64,000 bases of DNA from Mastigias papua (taxonomy: Eukaryota > Cnidaria > Scyphozoa > Rhizostomeae > Mastigiidae). Shown here piece after piece: positions 25,626-39,600 of the stretch. Each line of letters begins with the position of its first letter. The stretch's first letter is position 1. A program made the translations under genes and the position numbers. The notes under the pieces were generated by a model. The model searched no databases. It was given only the letters and a program-made list of their open reading frames with translations, and had not been told where the DNA came from. The stretch lies in assembly GCA_964019165.1 (NCBI GenBank), contig OZ025268.1, forward strand, positions 838,001 through 902,000. The letters run 5' to 3'.

Positions 25626-26357
25626 ATGCACCGCGAAATGACAAATTGTGGGGAAAATTGGTTTACATTTGATCATTCCCTTTCATGTTACCACAGTGTT
25701 TGCCAGATTTGTCTGGATTAGGCCAACGACGAGGTTTTGATACAAAAGCACACCTCTTTTGATGTTGTGATACTCTCCTTTCCTCCAGCTAGGGCTCCAC
25801 CTGAATGCTGCGAAAGCCTAAACAGCTTGTTCAATATGCAACGAGAGAACGTATAGGTTAGTGAGATGTAAAATTTGTAAATGCAAAATTGCAATGAATG
25901 TCGGTCTACATGAAACAACTGAAAAGTTAAGAGATGGAATGAAATGAAAAGACATTCACTTACATGGTCGCTCTGCCTTCTTTGTCCATGTTCTCCTCGA
26001 AGTGAAATGTCAAATTGATCCAGGCCACTCGTAAACAGAGGCAATGTTGGCCACATACTGGTACCCAGAAATGTCCCAATCCACTGGGCGAAAGGCACAG
26101 AAGCCGAGGATGACCCCGGCACTTGGGTCAATTACACATCTAGGTATGTTACCGTTTCTGAGTCAAATTCGTCATTTGGGCTGTTGAAGTTGTGGTTATT
26201 CGAGGAATATTGGTGACAGAGATTGACTAGGTACACAACGATACCTTAGCTTGAGGTGACATCAGTCGGAAGGTATGGGATTGGTAGAGTTGTTTTAGAG
26301 ATCAAGTTCCGTTGATTGCCTGAAGCAGTTATTTTCTTAGGCACTGCCAGTGAACAC

Positions 26358-27085
26358 TGCAACTATACCTACAACTGGTCAAATTTGGAAAAACTTTGAG
26401 AGATAAGGGTGTCATGGTCTGGATGATGATTTGACATGGAATGACCCACTAGAAGCTTTCACAAGTGGCGGTGACATGCTGTCGAAGGATGTATCCACTC
26501 CACTTTGTCACAGATTCACTTAAATGGTGCTGACTGCATTTTCAATAGCAGATTTTCTGAAATGTCATCAGCACCATTCGTAAACAAATTCAAATATGGT
26601 GCGAAATGTATACTTTTCTTTGTACCGACATTGTGAGTAATCTAGATTAGAACCTAACATCATTTTTGAGTTGATGGATGATATTGATCAGGCAAGATTT
26701 TTACCTCAACAAATGGTCCTGAGTAATGATAATAAACGTTGAATATCTTTGAATGGAATTGTCTTGGGAGTGTTTTAAAATGAATTTCTGGACTTCTTAG
26801 TACAATGTGTATATTCACAGCTTTTCGAGTGAAATGGTTAATTATCAGAGTGAGAAGATATGTACCAGCATACAAATTCAAAATGGCGGATTTTTGGAGG
26901 AATGCTGATTTTGGTAAAAACTTTAAACTGCCATAACTCAAGAGCATCAATGAATGAAACCTTTATAAAGTTTCATGGTTATCATATTGTAACTGTATCT
27001 ACAACTGGTAAAAGTTTGGAAAACATCTGAGAGGTAAGGGTGTGGTGGCCTGGTTGATTTGACATGGAATGTTATTTCTCGTAGA
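26358..27085. repeat. Diverged direct repeat pair
   Basis: A block of about 90 bp at 26358-26445 recurs at about 26993-27080. Both contain ctacaactgg, then tttggaaaa, gagrtaagggtgt, and a final gatttgacatggaatg. The DNA between them has no gene. It is probably two ends or two copies of an old mobile element. Confidence 0.5.
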
Positions 27086-27933
27086 ATCGAGTTTAGATGA
27101 GAGTTTTGTTCATCGTATCAGATACCTTTATTGCAGGCCCATTAGCACTTATCATTAGTGTTAACGTAAGTGCTAATCAAAATATGCATAAATGCATTGT
27201 ACCAGAGGATGGGCTAGGTTTCAAGCAACATTTTCACACAATCGCTATGATAAAAGAGGTTCTAACTGCTTCATTCATCCAGCCTTTCCCCTAGCAGAAC
27301 GAACTACCGCTTCAGAGAATGAAGGCTACTTCAAACTCGACAATCAAGAACACCATTGGTTCGATATTGCAACCTAAGTTCTAAAGTTATCAACAGTGGC
27401 ATGACCTCTTCCCATCACTTAATCAAGAAGATCACTCCCTGCCCGTCTGGCTGGTGTTCCTTTGGTCCATGGCCAAAGTTGTCGCTCTAAACTTTCGCTA
27501 GTCTTCTTTCCCGCTTGTGAACACATCCATGGCTCTTCTTAAACGCTCTTTAGTCCAAATACCAATATTTAACAACAGACTTTGCATTAAAATTCAGTCT
27601 TGACGACCAAGCGCCCGAATCTTATCTTTATTGTAGCTAGTTACGTTTCCTACAAGGAGGTGTATAACTCTTCTTCAGCCCCATCCCTCTAATCTAAAGA
27701 GCTTGATAGTATACCAGTTACAATTCTCACGCTCCTGTCCTCACTCTCAGCTTTCCTACCCTTATGACATATTTCCTTGTTAGAAACTTGACCTCATATT
27801 CTTTATCCCCAAAAGGGGGATAATTATAACCCATTAAACTTTCATCTCACTGCAGTATCCTCTCTTGTCTCCAATTAAACTATGGAGACCACCATCATCA
27901 AACAACTGTTAGCGTTTCTTATAACTAAAAATT

Positions 27934-28220
27934 CGTTTCCTCTCTGATCCTCACTCAATCAGTCCTGGTGTACCTCAGGGCTTTGTTATATCTCCTGTAC
28001 TATTCATCCTCTTCTTAAATTATCTTCTTTACATCCAGTCTTAATTCTCTCGCTGATGGTGCTTGTTTTCATCCGAATCGCAACACCATTCCTGGGTTAA
28101 TATTTCACTCTATAGAAGAATACTTCTCACCAATGAATCCTAAAACGTATCTTTTAAAAACCTTGATCTTACCATTCCTACAAGCCCCTGGGCCTCTCCC
28201 CAACGTGACAAACTAAATAT
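27934..28220 (+). mobile_element. Degenerate non-LTR retrotransposon (LINE) reverse transcriptase fragment
   Basis: Translation gives SPGVPQGFVISPVLFILFLN, the conserved LINE RT block (usually GVPQGSVLSPLLF). A frameshift follows near 28041, then SLADGACFH in place of the F/Y-A-D-D active-site block, then an open run to about 28220 containing MNPKTYLLK, where LINEs usually have an NPxK motif. Stop codons and the lost catalytic Asp show it is dead. Sequence at 27400-27930 may belong to the same copy but is not recognisable. Confidence 0.65.
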
Positions 28221-29213
<993 letters not shown>

Positions 29214-29278
29214 GCTCTTAATGCGGCTAAGGCTGACATAGGTAAATACTAAGTCATAAGTGGGCTACCACTACTGAG

Positions 29279-29281
<3 letters not shown>

Positions 29282-29339
<58 letters not shown>
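29282..29339. repeat. (TA)n array 2
   Basis: An uninterrupted TA run of about 58 bp. Confidence 0.95.
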
Positions 29340-29342
<3 letters not shown>

Positions 29343-29543
29343 GTCACAATTGATATTACCTAAGGGGGACCTACCTATTAACACCTCATGATAAATTAAG
29401 AATCCATTATATGGGGAGGGCCGAAGCTGTGAAATAAGAAACAAAGGAGGATAATATAGAGCATATAAAGTGATGCAAAGAGTGCGAGAAGTGTGAAGAA
29501 AAGAAGAATAGATGCTGGATAGACGCAAAATGGACAAAAGAAG

Positions 29544-29545
<2 letters not shown>

Positions 29546-29626
<81 letters not shown>
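29546..29626. repeat. (TA)n array 3
   Basis: An uninterrupted TA run of about 80 bp. Confidence 0.95.
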
Positions 29627-29628
<2 letters not shown>

Positions 29629-29680
29629 AACTAGTCCTAAGCCGCATCCACAACGTATATAAATTACATAAAAAGAATGA

Positions 29681-29963
<283 letters not shown>

Positions 29964-30385
29964 GCTGCCGTTTTACAGAAATTCAATGTGTTAACTTTAT
30001 TGATACTTTACCAAGCGAGTGAATTATTTACTCGATTGGTTGACGCGAGCAGTGAAATAGATGTCAATGTGCATGTTGATTATTACAAACCTTCGACAAG
30101 TAGTCAGATTGTAAATATTAAAGGAGAGTTGAAAAACTGATGGGGGTTAATCATAATTTGTAACGAAATAGAACGAATTAGGAAATGTATAACTAACTCC
30201 ACATGGAAAATTGATTTTACAATTTACATATGATATAAGCATTTTTTGAATTTACATACGAGTTACGATTGCAACTTTTATCCATATCATTGTTTATCAT
30301 TGGTCTTGGATTTTAACACAAGGAGAATCCATCTTCTGGCGTTCGTTGTTCAATGAGCTTGTGGTAGATCGGTGTTAGTCACAGA

Positions 30386-30648
30386 TCAAAGTTCTGATTC
30401 ATCTTCCATCTCGATGTATTTTCCTCGTGACACTTTGGCAGGGCCTATTTTTATATTCTTCCTGGATTTGACGTATTTAATGGCAAATAGTATAACGATC
30501 ACTGCCACAACAAACAAAATTATTATTCCCACAAAGAGTCCATTGCAAAGGATATTTTGGTCACGTGTTTTTGAATCCTTACATATGCAGGTTAATGAAC
30601 TTTTATCGGTGTCACAGGGGTCCGTCGATTTGCCAATATTTGCACTTG
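30386..30648 (-). CDS. Gene E exon 16: juxtamembrane, transmembrane helix and cytoplasmic tail
   Basis: It encodes a Cys-bearing juxtamembrane stretch, then the hydrophobic run [20 protein letters not shown], then a basic stop-transfer region (KYVKSRK) and an acidic end (MEDESEL). The tail holds one tyrosine motif, YIEM. The stop at 30388-30386 is followed downstream on the minus strand by an AATAAA near 30000. Confidence 0.85.
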
Positions 30649-33600
30649 CTAAAAGAGGCAATGTGCATTAAGAAAGTGGAGAAGAAACGTTCATTGTTGG
30701 TACAAGTCAAGCTCATTGTACCACTGGATCACGAGGACACCAGGATAGATTGATTTGTACAAATTACCTCGGCTTTTATAAGAATACCAATTTCACCGGA
30801 TGATATACAATTAAGTTGTCTTATGATTTGTGGTGAATTGCTCTGACCAGTGCCTAATTTGAGCAAGAAACTGTGGACTTAGTAAATCAACACATGGTCA
30901 GCATTTAGAGAATACTTTTGATGTAAGTGTATAATTCTTCAGGTTTCTTGCAGAAGCAATATTGCTTGCAGAAACTTGATATTTTGTCTTGTTATATTAG
31001 CTCTTCAAATCAATACAACACAAACATACCACAGGGCTGAAAATCTGCTATAGGACAGGATAGTTAGTATGAGACAGCATATTTTGATGAGCAAAATTTT
31101 ATATAAGACATTTATGAAGAGTCTTTGCTGATATAAGGCCTTAATACATTGTTGCCTCCCTACATGTTTATTATGCTGTAGATAATGATACTTATTTTAA
31201 ACATTTGAGGTTATTACTCACAAGAACAGGCTTTTCCATCTCCAATGTAGCCTTTTGGACAACTGCAGTCATACGATCCATATGTATTGGTACAGTTAGC
31301 CAGTGGATCGCACGTAAATGTCTTGGTTGCGCATTCATCAATATCTAAGACAAATAGATAGACTTTGTTTTGATTTGAATTCCACAGTTTTTATATCTTA
31401 CTAGTTTTTGATTCCTGTAGTGAAGGTTACTAGTACGGTGGAGGTATAAAGATGTATCCATGTGAATTACTATGCCATGTGCCCTTTTTTGTCTCATTAC
31501 AAAATTTAGACTAATTAACTCACACGTACCTTGGCATTGAATACCATCCCCTGAATATCCAGTTCTGCATCTACAGCTATACGAGCCGGGTACATTTACG
31601 CAGTCAGCCGTTGCCGCACATTTTATTGAGAGAGCTCCAAGTTCGCATTCATTGGTATCTGTAAAAAGTTGATTATGTTGGAAACAATTCTCTCTTTCTA
31701 TTTTAAAAATTTACATTTTAGGAGGTTGCTTTTGGAAGGAATAGTGACACAAATTTTAATCGAAGGTGAGAGATACTGTAATTTCAGATTTTTGCAAATA
31801 TCTTCTGCCTCATACGAAAGCAAGTATCATAAATAAATCCAAAAAAAGTGGAAAGTAGAGAACGCGTTAATGTTTGTTAAGCTTGCTCTTTTCAAAGCAT
31901 AGTGTTTAATACTAGTTGCTTATAAAAGCAACCGTTGTTGGTTGGTAGCGCAAAGGAAGAGTCATGAAATTATGAGTTCGAGCCCTGCCACTTAATAAAT
32001 GGTGACAAGAAAGAGCATCGGATCTCAAATGGTCAGGGCACCAACCATGTCCTTTGCCCAAAAGCTCCTGCAAGCACCAAATTACCCTTGATTGGCATTT
32101 CTGGGGGAAGAGTGGAGGTAGAAATCGTGGTCAACTGTATTGTGAATGATTGACAATCGAATTTGTTGAAGTGCAATTTACGTTCAAAGTGGGGGCAGAC
32201 AAGGAATTTATCATGATTGATTTCCTTGTCTTGGCTAAAAACAGGGAAATTGGAATTTAGGATTTAAAATTTATTAAGTAAGTTTGTAGATAAATACCTG
32301 TGCAATATGTACCATTGCCTGTAAATCCTGCTTTACACTGACATCCATAAAAACCATCGAAATTAACACACTTTGCATCTTTGTGACAGAATATCTTAAG
32401 TGTTCCGTTAGCAAGTGGACTTGTTGTAGGTTGTGAAAGTAGCAGACATTCATTGACATCTAGGATAATAAACGTAACGTTTCAAGTGACATCTGAGCCT
32501 CTTCTACCTGTGACATAGTTCAGAATCAAGGTCTTGGTCAAGGTTGTTCTCTTTATCAGATCAATTCTACCGTTCGTAAATGGAGACAAGCTCCAACCTG
32601 ATTAAGCTATCCAGCAACAGTGTATCTGAGGTTGGGAATTTCAACGAATTTGGCAGATCATGGCTCAATCAGAAACCACTTCCAACAATAAGCATAGATT
32701 TAATGCCTTTACAATTTTATTGTGATTTTGACATTGAAATATCAGCCAAATGTAAGAAAACATCACTTCATAATTGGCATGTAAACCATGAAAGTACCTG
32801 ACAGTTTTATATTATTCAACGATAGATTTATTTCTGAACAAGTCCGTCTTCCTGACTAATAATTGATTTGGCCGTAGGTGTTATCAATGTTTCGCATCAG
32901 ATTTATTGATCAGTCACTTATTACTGTCTAGTTTAGCTCATTTTTGGATATGGATCTGAAATTTTATCACCACCTTCTAAGGTATTGTTGTTATCTATTG
33001 TGGAATTCTTAAATAATCGCATATTTCATGTAATCATTACAGTTTTGTGTCACCTAGTAACCACTTGAAGTGATAGTAATACTTTATAAAATTGATAAAG
33101 ATGAGTGAAAACTATACTTAATAAAGTTTCACCTGTGCAGTTTCCAGAGTAACCATTTCCTCTGTAACCATCTTTACATGTGCATGTGTATGTACCATTT
33201 GTGTTATTGCAATAAGCATTTTGGTCACAATTGTGTGTTCTAAGGCTACATTCGTCGATGTCTGAAAGAAACGTCTAAAGAACTGAGTGTTCATACAGCC
33301 TTACAGAACTGATTTTAAGCAGGTCAAAAGCAGGGCATATACAGTCCTAAAGAACTGAGTTTTTGCAACCTTAGAGAACTGAGTGCATTTGTTTTTAAGA
33401 AACTAAATTTAAGCAATCTTCAAGACTATAGATTAGTGTCTAATGTTTAACTGAAGTTGATTTAACTCAGTAGCAACATCATATAAGGGATGTCTTTATT
33501 CTCTACAATTTATTTAACTCTAAGATTCAAATTCATATTAACCACGTATAACAAGTAAGACTTATTTTACTGCAATAATCCCACATCCTGTTCAAAATAT

Positions 33601-36600
33601 GTTCAACTCACCAGAGCAGTTAGCACCGACCCCAGTCCAGCCACTATTACAGGAACAGAAATATGACCCTGGAATATTGTAGCAAGTCGCATGTTCTCCA
33701 CAAATTTTCTCCTCCAAAATGAATTTGCATTCATCCTGATCTGCATTAAAAATTGGTTGAAAGTGAGCAATCCTGTTATTGAACTGCAAGTTATTTGTTT
33801 GAATCATTTGCAGAGCTATAACTTGATACAATGAAGCATTTATACTGTTATTCGCTGGTATGTATTGAAAGTGTCATACATTCAAAACATCTAACCGCAT
33901 TTTTGCAATCCACTATTTATGAACACTAGTGCTACACCAAGCTAAAAGTACACATTTGTACCTGTTATTTTTCTATAGAAATAGATTCCTTTTGCATAGC
34001 AATTTGGCGAATGTGAATTCTGCAATAAGTTGTCATCAAAGTAGATAAATTCTTTGATAAGTCATTTATTAGGATGTGAATTAACTATTTAGGCTGATGG
34101 TTTTTCTCTAACTGTACTGCGCTTAGAAGGATATCTCTAAGCTATACTTAACAGAGTTCCCTTCGATTTTTATCTAGCAATCCTACATCATAACTGAAAT
34201 CTTCAAAGTAGCGAGTTATCACAAAACAATGATGAGAAAATTAGCAACATCAGCCTGTTTTCTCGCTTTTATTTAGACTTGTTCAGACAAAGTGACTGCT
34301 CAGCGTTCCCCTTTAAATCCACAAGTACCTCCAGAAGCTGACATTAGTCGAAAAGTTGCATGTTCGAAAACCTTCAGTAGCTACATTACCAGTGCAAAAA
34401 TTATCTCCATCTCCATAAAATCCTTCCTTGCATTTACATTCAAAGGAGCCAGGTAAATTTAAGCAATTCGAATTGAGTGCACAATTATGTGTTCTTGCTT
34501 GGCATTCATTTGTATCTGAAATTGAAACAAATCAGCTAAGGTTCATTCTCATCTTCAGTATACATAGGACAAATGAGAAAGAGATTAGTATTCAAGCATA
34601 TTAGGGCAAAGGGCAAAGGGCAAAAGGCAAATGATAAGAATTCAAATGTATTGAAACAAAGGAAGGTGTAAGATAATCTAAAAATAGTCTTGGGCTAAAT
34701 TCAGTTAGTCGAAGAAATTGAGCAAGAAAATTTTAGCTTTTTTGAACTACCTTACTTTCTCATTTCATCTTTTGTTCTTTGTCACAGAGTTCATAAGTTC
34801 ATTCAGTGCTGCTTTTTTAGCATTTTTTACTCTCAGTTAGATTATAAAATTTCCACGATATTAAGCTGCGATTTTTGTGACAATTATAAGCTTAGAATGG
34901 TAGTGTTTTCATGTGGTAGAATAAAATCAACACGGTTCCTAGCAGAAAATTTCAATACATTCCTAAATAAGGAATAAATGTAAGCAGAAGAAGAGCGATC
35001 CTTTAGTACGCTACATTCTAAAGAGATTCCTAACCATTGCATTGATGCCCGTTCCCGACAAATCCTGCTGCGCATGAACATGTAAACGAACCAGGAGTGT
35101 TGGTGCAGGTTGCATTCTTATCACATGTGTTATTACCATAGTAACACTCATCAACATCTAAGAATTAAAATAGTTTATTAGTATTTGTTATTTTCAGTTA
35201 ATCTAATGAGATTATCAGATATCCCTTATATCTCTTAAATCTGAATACTTTTGCGTCCTATATGTTGGGATGGCAAAGAATTATGACATTGATCTTATAT
35301 TGAAGTAAGACATTGATAAATTTACAATGAATGTATCAGAGGTAGCTTTTACTTCCAAAATTTAAACAGACCTAAGGACACTTGTCTATCCTGTAATTTC
35401 TTGCTTTGAGCTAAGCTGTATACTTAATGCGCTGTTCCTAAATAAAATTTTGTGTTGCTAATTCTTCAGAAATTTGTATCATAAAATAAAATGCACATGT
35501 TGCACTCTGTCCAGTACAATATGATAACTTAAGAGAGGATCCGTGCATTAGAGAAATAAGGGACGATAGCCAATAATGCTATCAATGCTATGGTCTTGAA
35601 TGTACTGATAAACATTATTTCCAAATGACGTATATTGATACAAAGTATGCATTTTATAGATTGAAGAATATATATTGATGATTTTTTTACGAAAAATGTT
35701 CATTTGATCATAAATGATAGCTTATTTACCATATGTACTTAATCAAAATTTTCCGATAATGCAGGGTTCTTTGCCATTGCCCGTCGAAAAGGTGTATCCT
35801 ACTCATGCATCAACATTCCTTCAGGTAAGTGTCTCGTAACAACATAGATTTTATTAGCATGTTTCTAAGAGTTAAGAGTTTGCATTGGTCATACCATATA
35901 TTTGCACGACAACTTTATTTGACTCAGCCTTTATTCCATTTATGGTCGCAACACACTGATATGTCCCTGATTCATTGAGGTATCCATTCAATTGTAACCA
36001 TTCACTGCTCTTTGGTATCCCCTAGGATAGTTGGCATTGCAATCGTCAGAATCTTCAGTTCAGGTTTTTGCTTATTTGCGTAGATCATAGTTTATTTAGC
36101 TATTTAGTTCATTTCGACACCAAATAGTTGAATGATTTTTTTGGATGATAGCTCTCAAAAAATGAAACCACGATTTAGAAGCTGGTGTTAGTTCTCTGGA
36201 GAGTATTCATCCTTATAGGGTAGCAATATCCAGCGTTAAGGATAGGAGAAATCAAATTATCAACAATTAAGACCAAATATTTGATTTAATAAATTTTCTT
36301 GATTATAGAACAGATGATATTATTTAATACTGATCTTAGAAAATGGAATTTTTAAAAAAATGCAAGAGGATTATTAATTTATGATGAATGTAACGACAAA
36401 GAGTTTAATCTTAATTCATGTCAGGATTGTGAATTTTGTGATGAAGACTAATTAAAATCAAACTCTTCGTTTGTTCATTCCTCATGAATCAATATTGTAA
36501 AATTAGTGCTCTTTCCAATAAACTCTTTTACCAAGCAGAATTATCCAGCTTGCTGTGTAAGGACAGCAATGCCAGTTTACATCGTAGTATATACCAAACA

Positions 36601-39600
36601 ATAGTCAGTTTCGTGCATACACACGTTTAATCATCAATGCTTTAGTTTCAATGTAAGAAATAAAGAGCAGAAAATACCTTATCATTTTTTAGCCAATGAT
36701 ATTGAGGAGAGCGATTACCAAACGCAACGCACTGCCATTTCCTCTTCTCTCCAACAATCGCACTGGCAACATACCCTGGTTTCAACGAATCTCCCATTGT
36801 TGGGCCTTCATCAGTACACATCTCATTGATAATTGAATCTATCGTTTTGAATTTAAAAGGTTAGCAGAAATTTTGATTTAAACATAAATTCAGGCTTATT
36901 TATACCATTTCGACTATTTGGAGCATATTTCTTTGCCATATTTATCATATATATTATTTCATTTCATTCTCAGAATATTGATGTAACTGACAACAGCTGT
37001 TCTTTAGAACAAATAGATATAAGTATAAGCAAACCTTTCATCTTTCCCAGCTAAATTTTTGCAGGCAAATGAGAAGCTGGCAAATTAAAGTTATAGCTTA
37101 AGTCTAAAAACAATAAAATCATTATCCTGTCCCATTTTCTTTTTGACTAGTTTATGAACATGTCCGAATCGTGATATTCCACAGCATTACAAAATCTCTT
37201 AATTTCTACTGCAATAGATTCGCATAGTTGTTTCTGTATCTCTCATTATTGCACGTGTTTTATCCACAATTTTGACTTCACGTTCTGCTGTCATGTTGTT
37301 TAGTTATGTTCAGGTCGATTTGTCTTAGGATTAAAATAGGCTGCTGCTGTAATCTGGAAGTTGCTTTAATAGATATAAAAGTTTTTTACCTATATACACG
37401 AGTGAAAGTGTGCTGTCTCCTTCAATGTACAAGTCAACATCAGATCTGATCATCAATCGTAACTTTGTCCATTTTGGAATAATAACTGTGGATATCATGC
37501 TCATTGTCGCTATCTCTCCTGTTTCAATTTGCTTCTTTGTATACAAGCCACTTGATGTTGAAATTGCTCCATCTTTTGATACCACAAATTCAACAGTCCC
37601 ATTGCTATAAGAAGATAATATTGTATTCGATATGAACTATCATAAAACTCCATCAGAAGCAAATATCGTGATATTTTTAATATCACACCCCTATTAGATG
37701 TAATAGAATGCAATGTAATAATAATTAATAGCTAGGCCAATGCATTCTTATTGACGTCACGTATTATTTCTTATTTAAATATTGGCTAATATGACAATGA
37801 GAGTAACCGCGGAATTTGGAAAGCAATAATCATTTAGACGAACAAGACGTGAAATATATGTCGTTGTCACTGTATATACAAGTATTTTTTGTTTATTCAT
37901 CAATTAATGTAACATTAACTAGTCAGGAATAGGATGAATGATGGTGGGAGCTCTACCCATGCGATGCCAATTTGGTGAACTTATAAAGATATGCATTTGA
38001 AAGAGGATATGTTTCGTAGCTGCTTATGATATAAATTCCAAAGACATTTTCACCTCTTTTCTGTGCTAGAGAATCGCAGAACTAGGTTTATTGACACTTG
38101 GTAGGCACCAGTTGCAGGGATGACCATTCCCTCGAATGATGAGTAATTTCCACGTGCATCGAATGTTCCATGTGTATCGTTTCCTTCTGAACTGTGATAT
38201 AATTGCTTCCAGGAATTCGATGTCTTTTCGACAAGTGTTGAGTTATGTATTCGAATGCCGACACCAACCTCTTGTGTAAATGGTCGTATGAATGTAATCG
38301 ATCTGCTGCTGCCTTTTGCTATTGTAAATTGGGTATTTGGAGTGATCCTTACGTAGACAGAGATCCTATCGCCAATCAGCAGACGAACGAAGTTATTCAA
38401 AGATATGTACTCTTGACAATGCTCCTTGCAAGTTACAGTTGATGTTGCCATACTACCTTTGTTTGAGTTGAAGTAGAACGTCACACTACCAATAAAACCC
38501 ACGAGTTTCAAATTCATGCTCAGGAGATGTATCCCGTCGGTCGGTGCTCTGAATATAGCTGCAGTCTTATCAGATTGCGTCGTAATTGACCAATCAGACA
38601 GCTCTATGTCTCCGGGCATTGCATAGGAGTAATCCTTTGTATATTCAGCTTCTGATGTTGCTGCTGTTGTAGCATCCAGTGGAAAATGTATAACAGAGAA
38701 GCTACTGCCTTTTTGTAGGGAAATACCAGATTTCGAAATTATTGAGGAATTAAAGGCTGCATTTTGTGATGTGACGCTTGATGTTACGTAGATGGCACTG
38801 CCCACTCCCAAGTATTTTAATGTGGTGAAGGAAATGGTGGACACTGAGCTAAAAAAATAGGAAAATTGAGCGTGAAATAACTATTGGTGGCATGATTATC
38901 CAGTGGTTCATTTGCTAGAGGCAAATGTACGTTTTCATGTGTCATTTAGCTCGATAATTGTTTGCTCGCCTGCAATGGATGCACAGTTGGGTTGAAGATA
39001 TGAATTTCTGTGAAAGATATCAGTTCAACGTGATGTACTGAAGCCGAGGGCAAGAACCAGTAGTGTATCTCTCAGTTCAAATTAATCCAAAGTTTTCTCC
39101 TAGCAGAAGTACAAAGAGAAGCCTGCCTGTCTACGGTCACAAAATCTAAAATCATAAACTTGACTAACCTGTTTTTCAGACTGAGAATGAATGTATCATT
39201 CTGGCTGCCGTATTGAAGAGTTACGCTAGCATTTACTGTTTCAGATGTTCCTGCTTGAAGAAAGAGATTCATAGAGGCTAGATAATGGCCTACATTTCTC
39301 ACTTGAAAAACTCCAGCAGTCCTATTGTACCTTTCCCCACTTGTGAACGAAAAAGAGCCTGCATTGTCATCAGCTGACCAGACACTGAGTGGAACATTAA
39401 CTTCAATATTTTCATACTGTTTCTAAAAAAGGAAGGATATGAAATGCTTAGATGTAGGCTTGATGAAAGAATTTCGAAGTTATCTTAACGGTCATCATCT
39501 CTGCTACTTGTCATATCCCTATTAGGACCTCAAAGGACCTCGTAGGTGCTGTTTTTTGCTCAAAGTATTGATTCCGATTTCAAGTGTGTTATATGAAATC

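Larger units (their letters stand above)
24291..27933. other. 3' flank of the SR gene and noncoding DNA
   Basis: The 3'UTR of the SR gene starts here, and an ATTAAA signal near 24968 could end it. Further along are an unrecognised open segment at 25413-25625 and a diverged repeat pair near 26358 and 26990. No confident gene is seen. The stretch 25718-26225 has short open frames on both strands that I could not resolve. Confidence 0.4.

Noticed and set aside
25718..26131. 137-codon minus-strand open frame
   Set aside because: Part looks protein-like, but other frames of the same stretch look equally so on both strands. No family or exon chain could be established.
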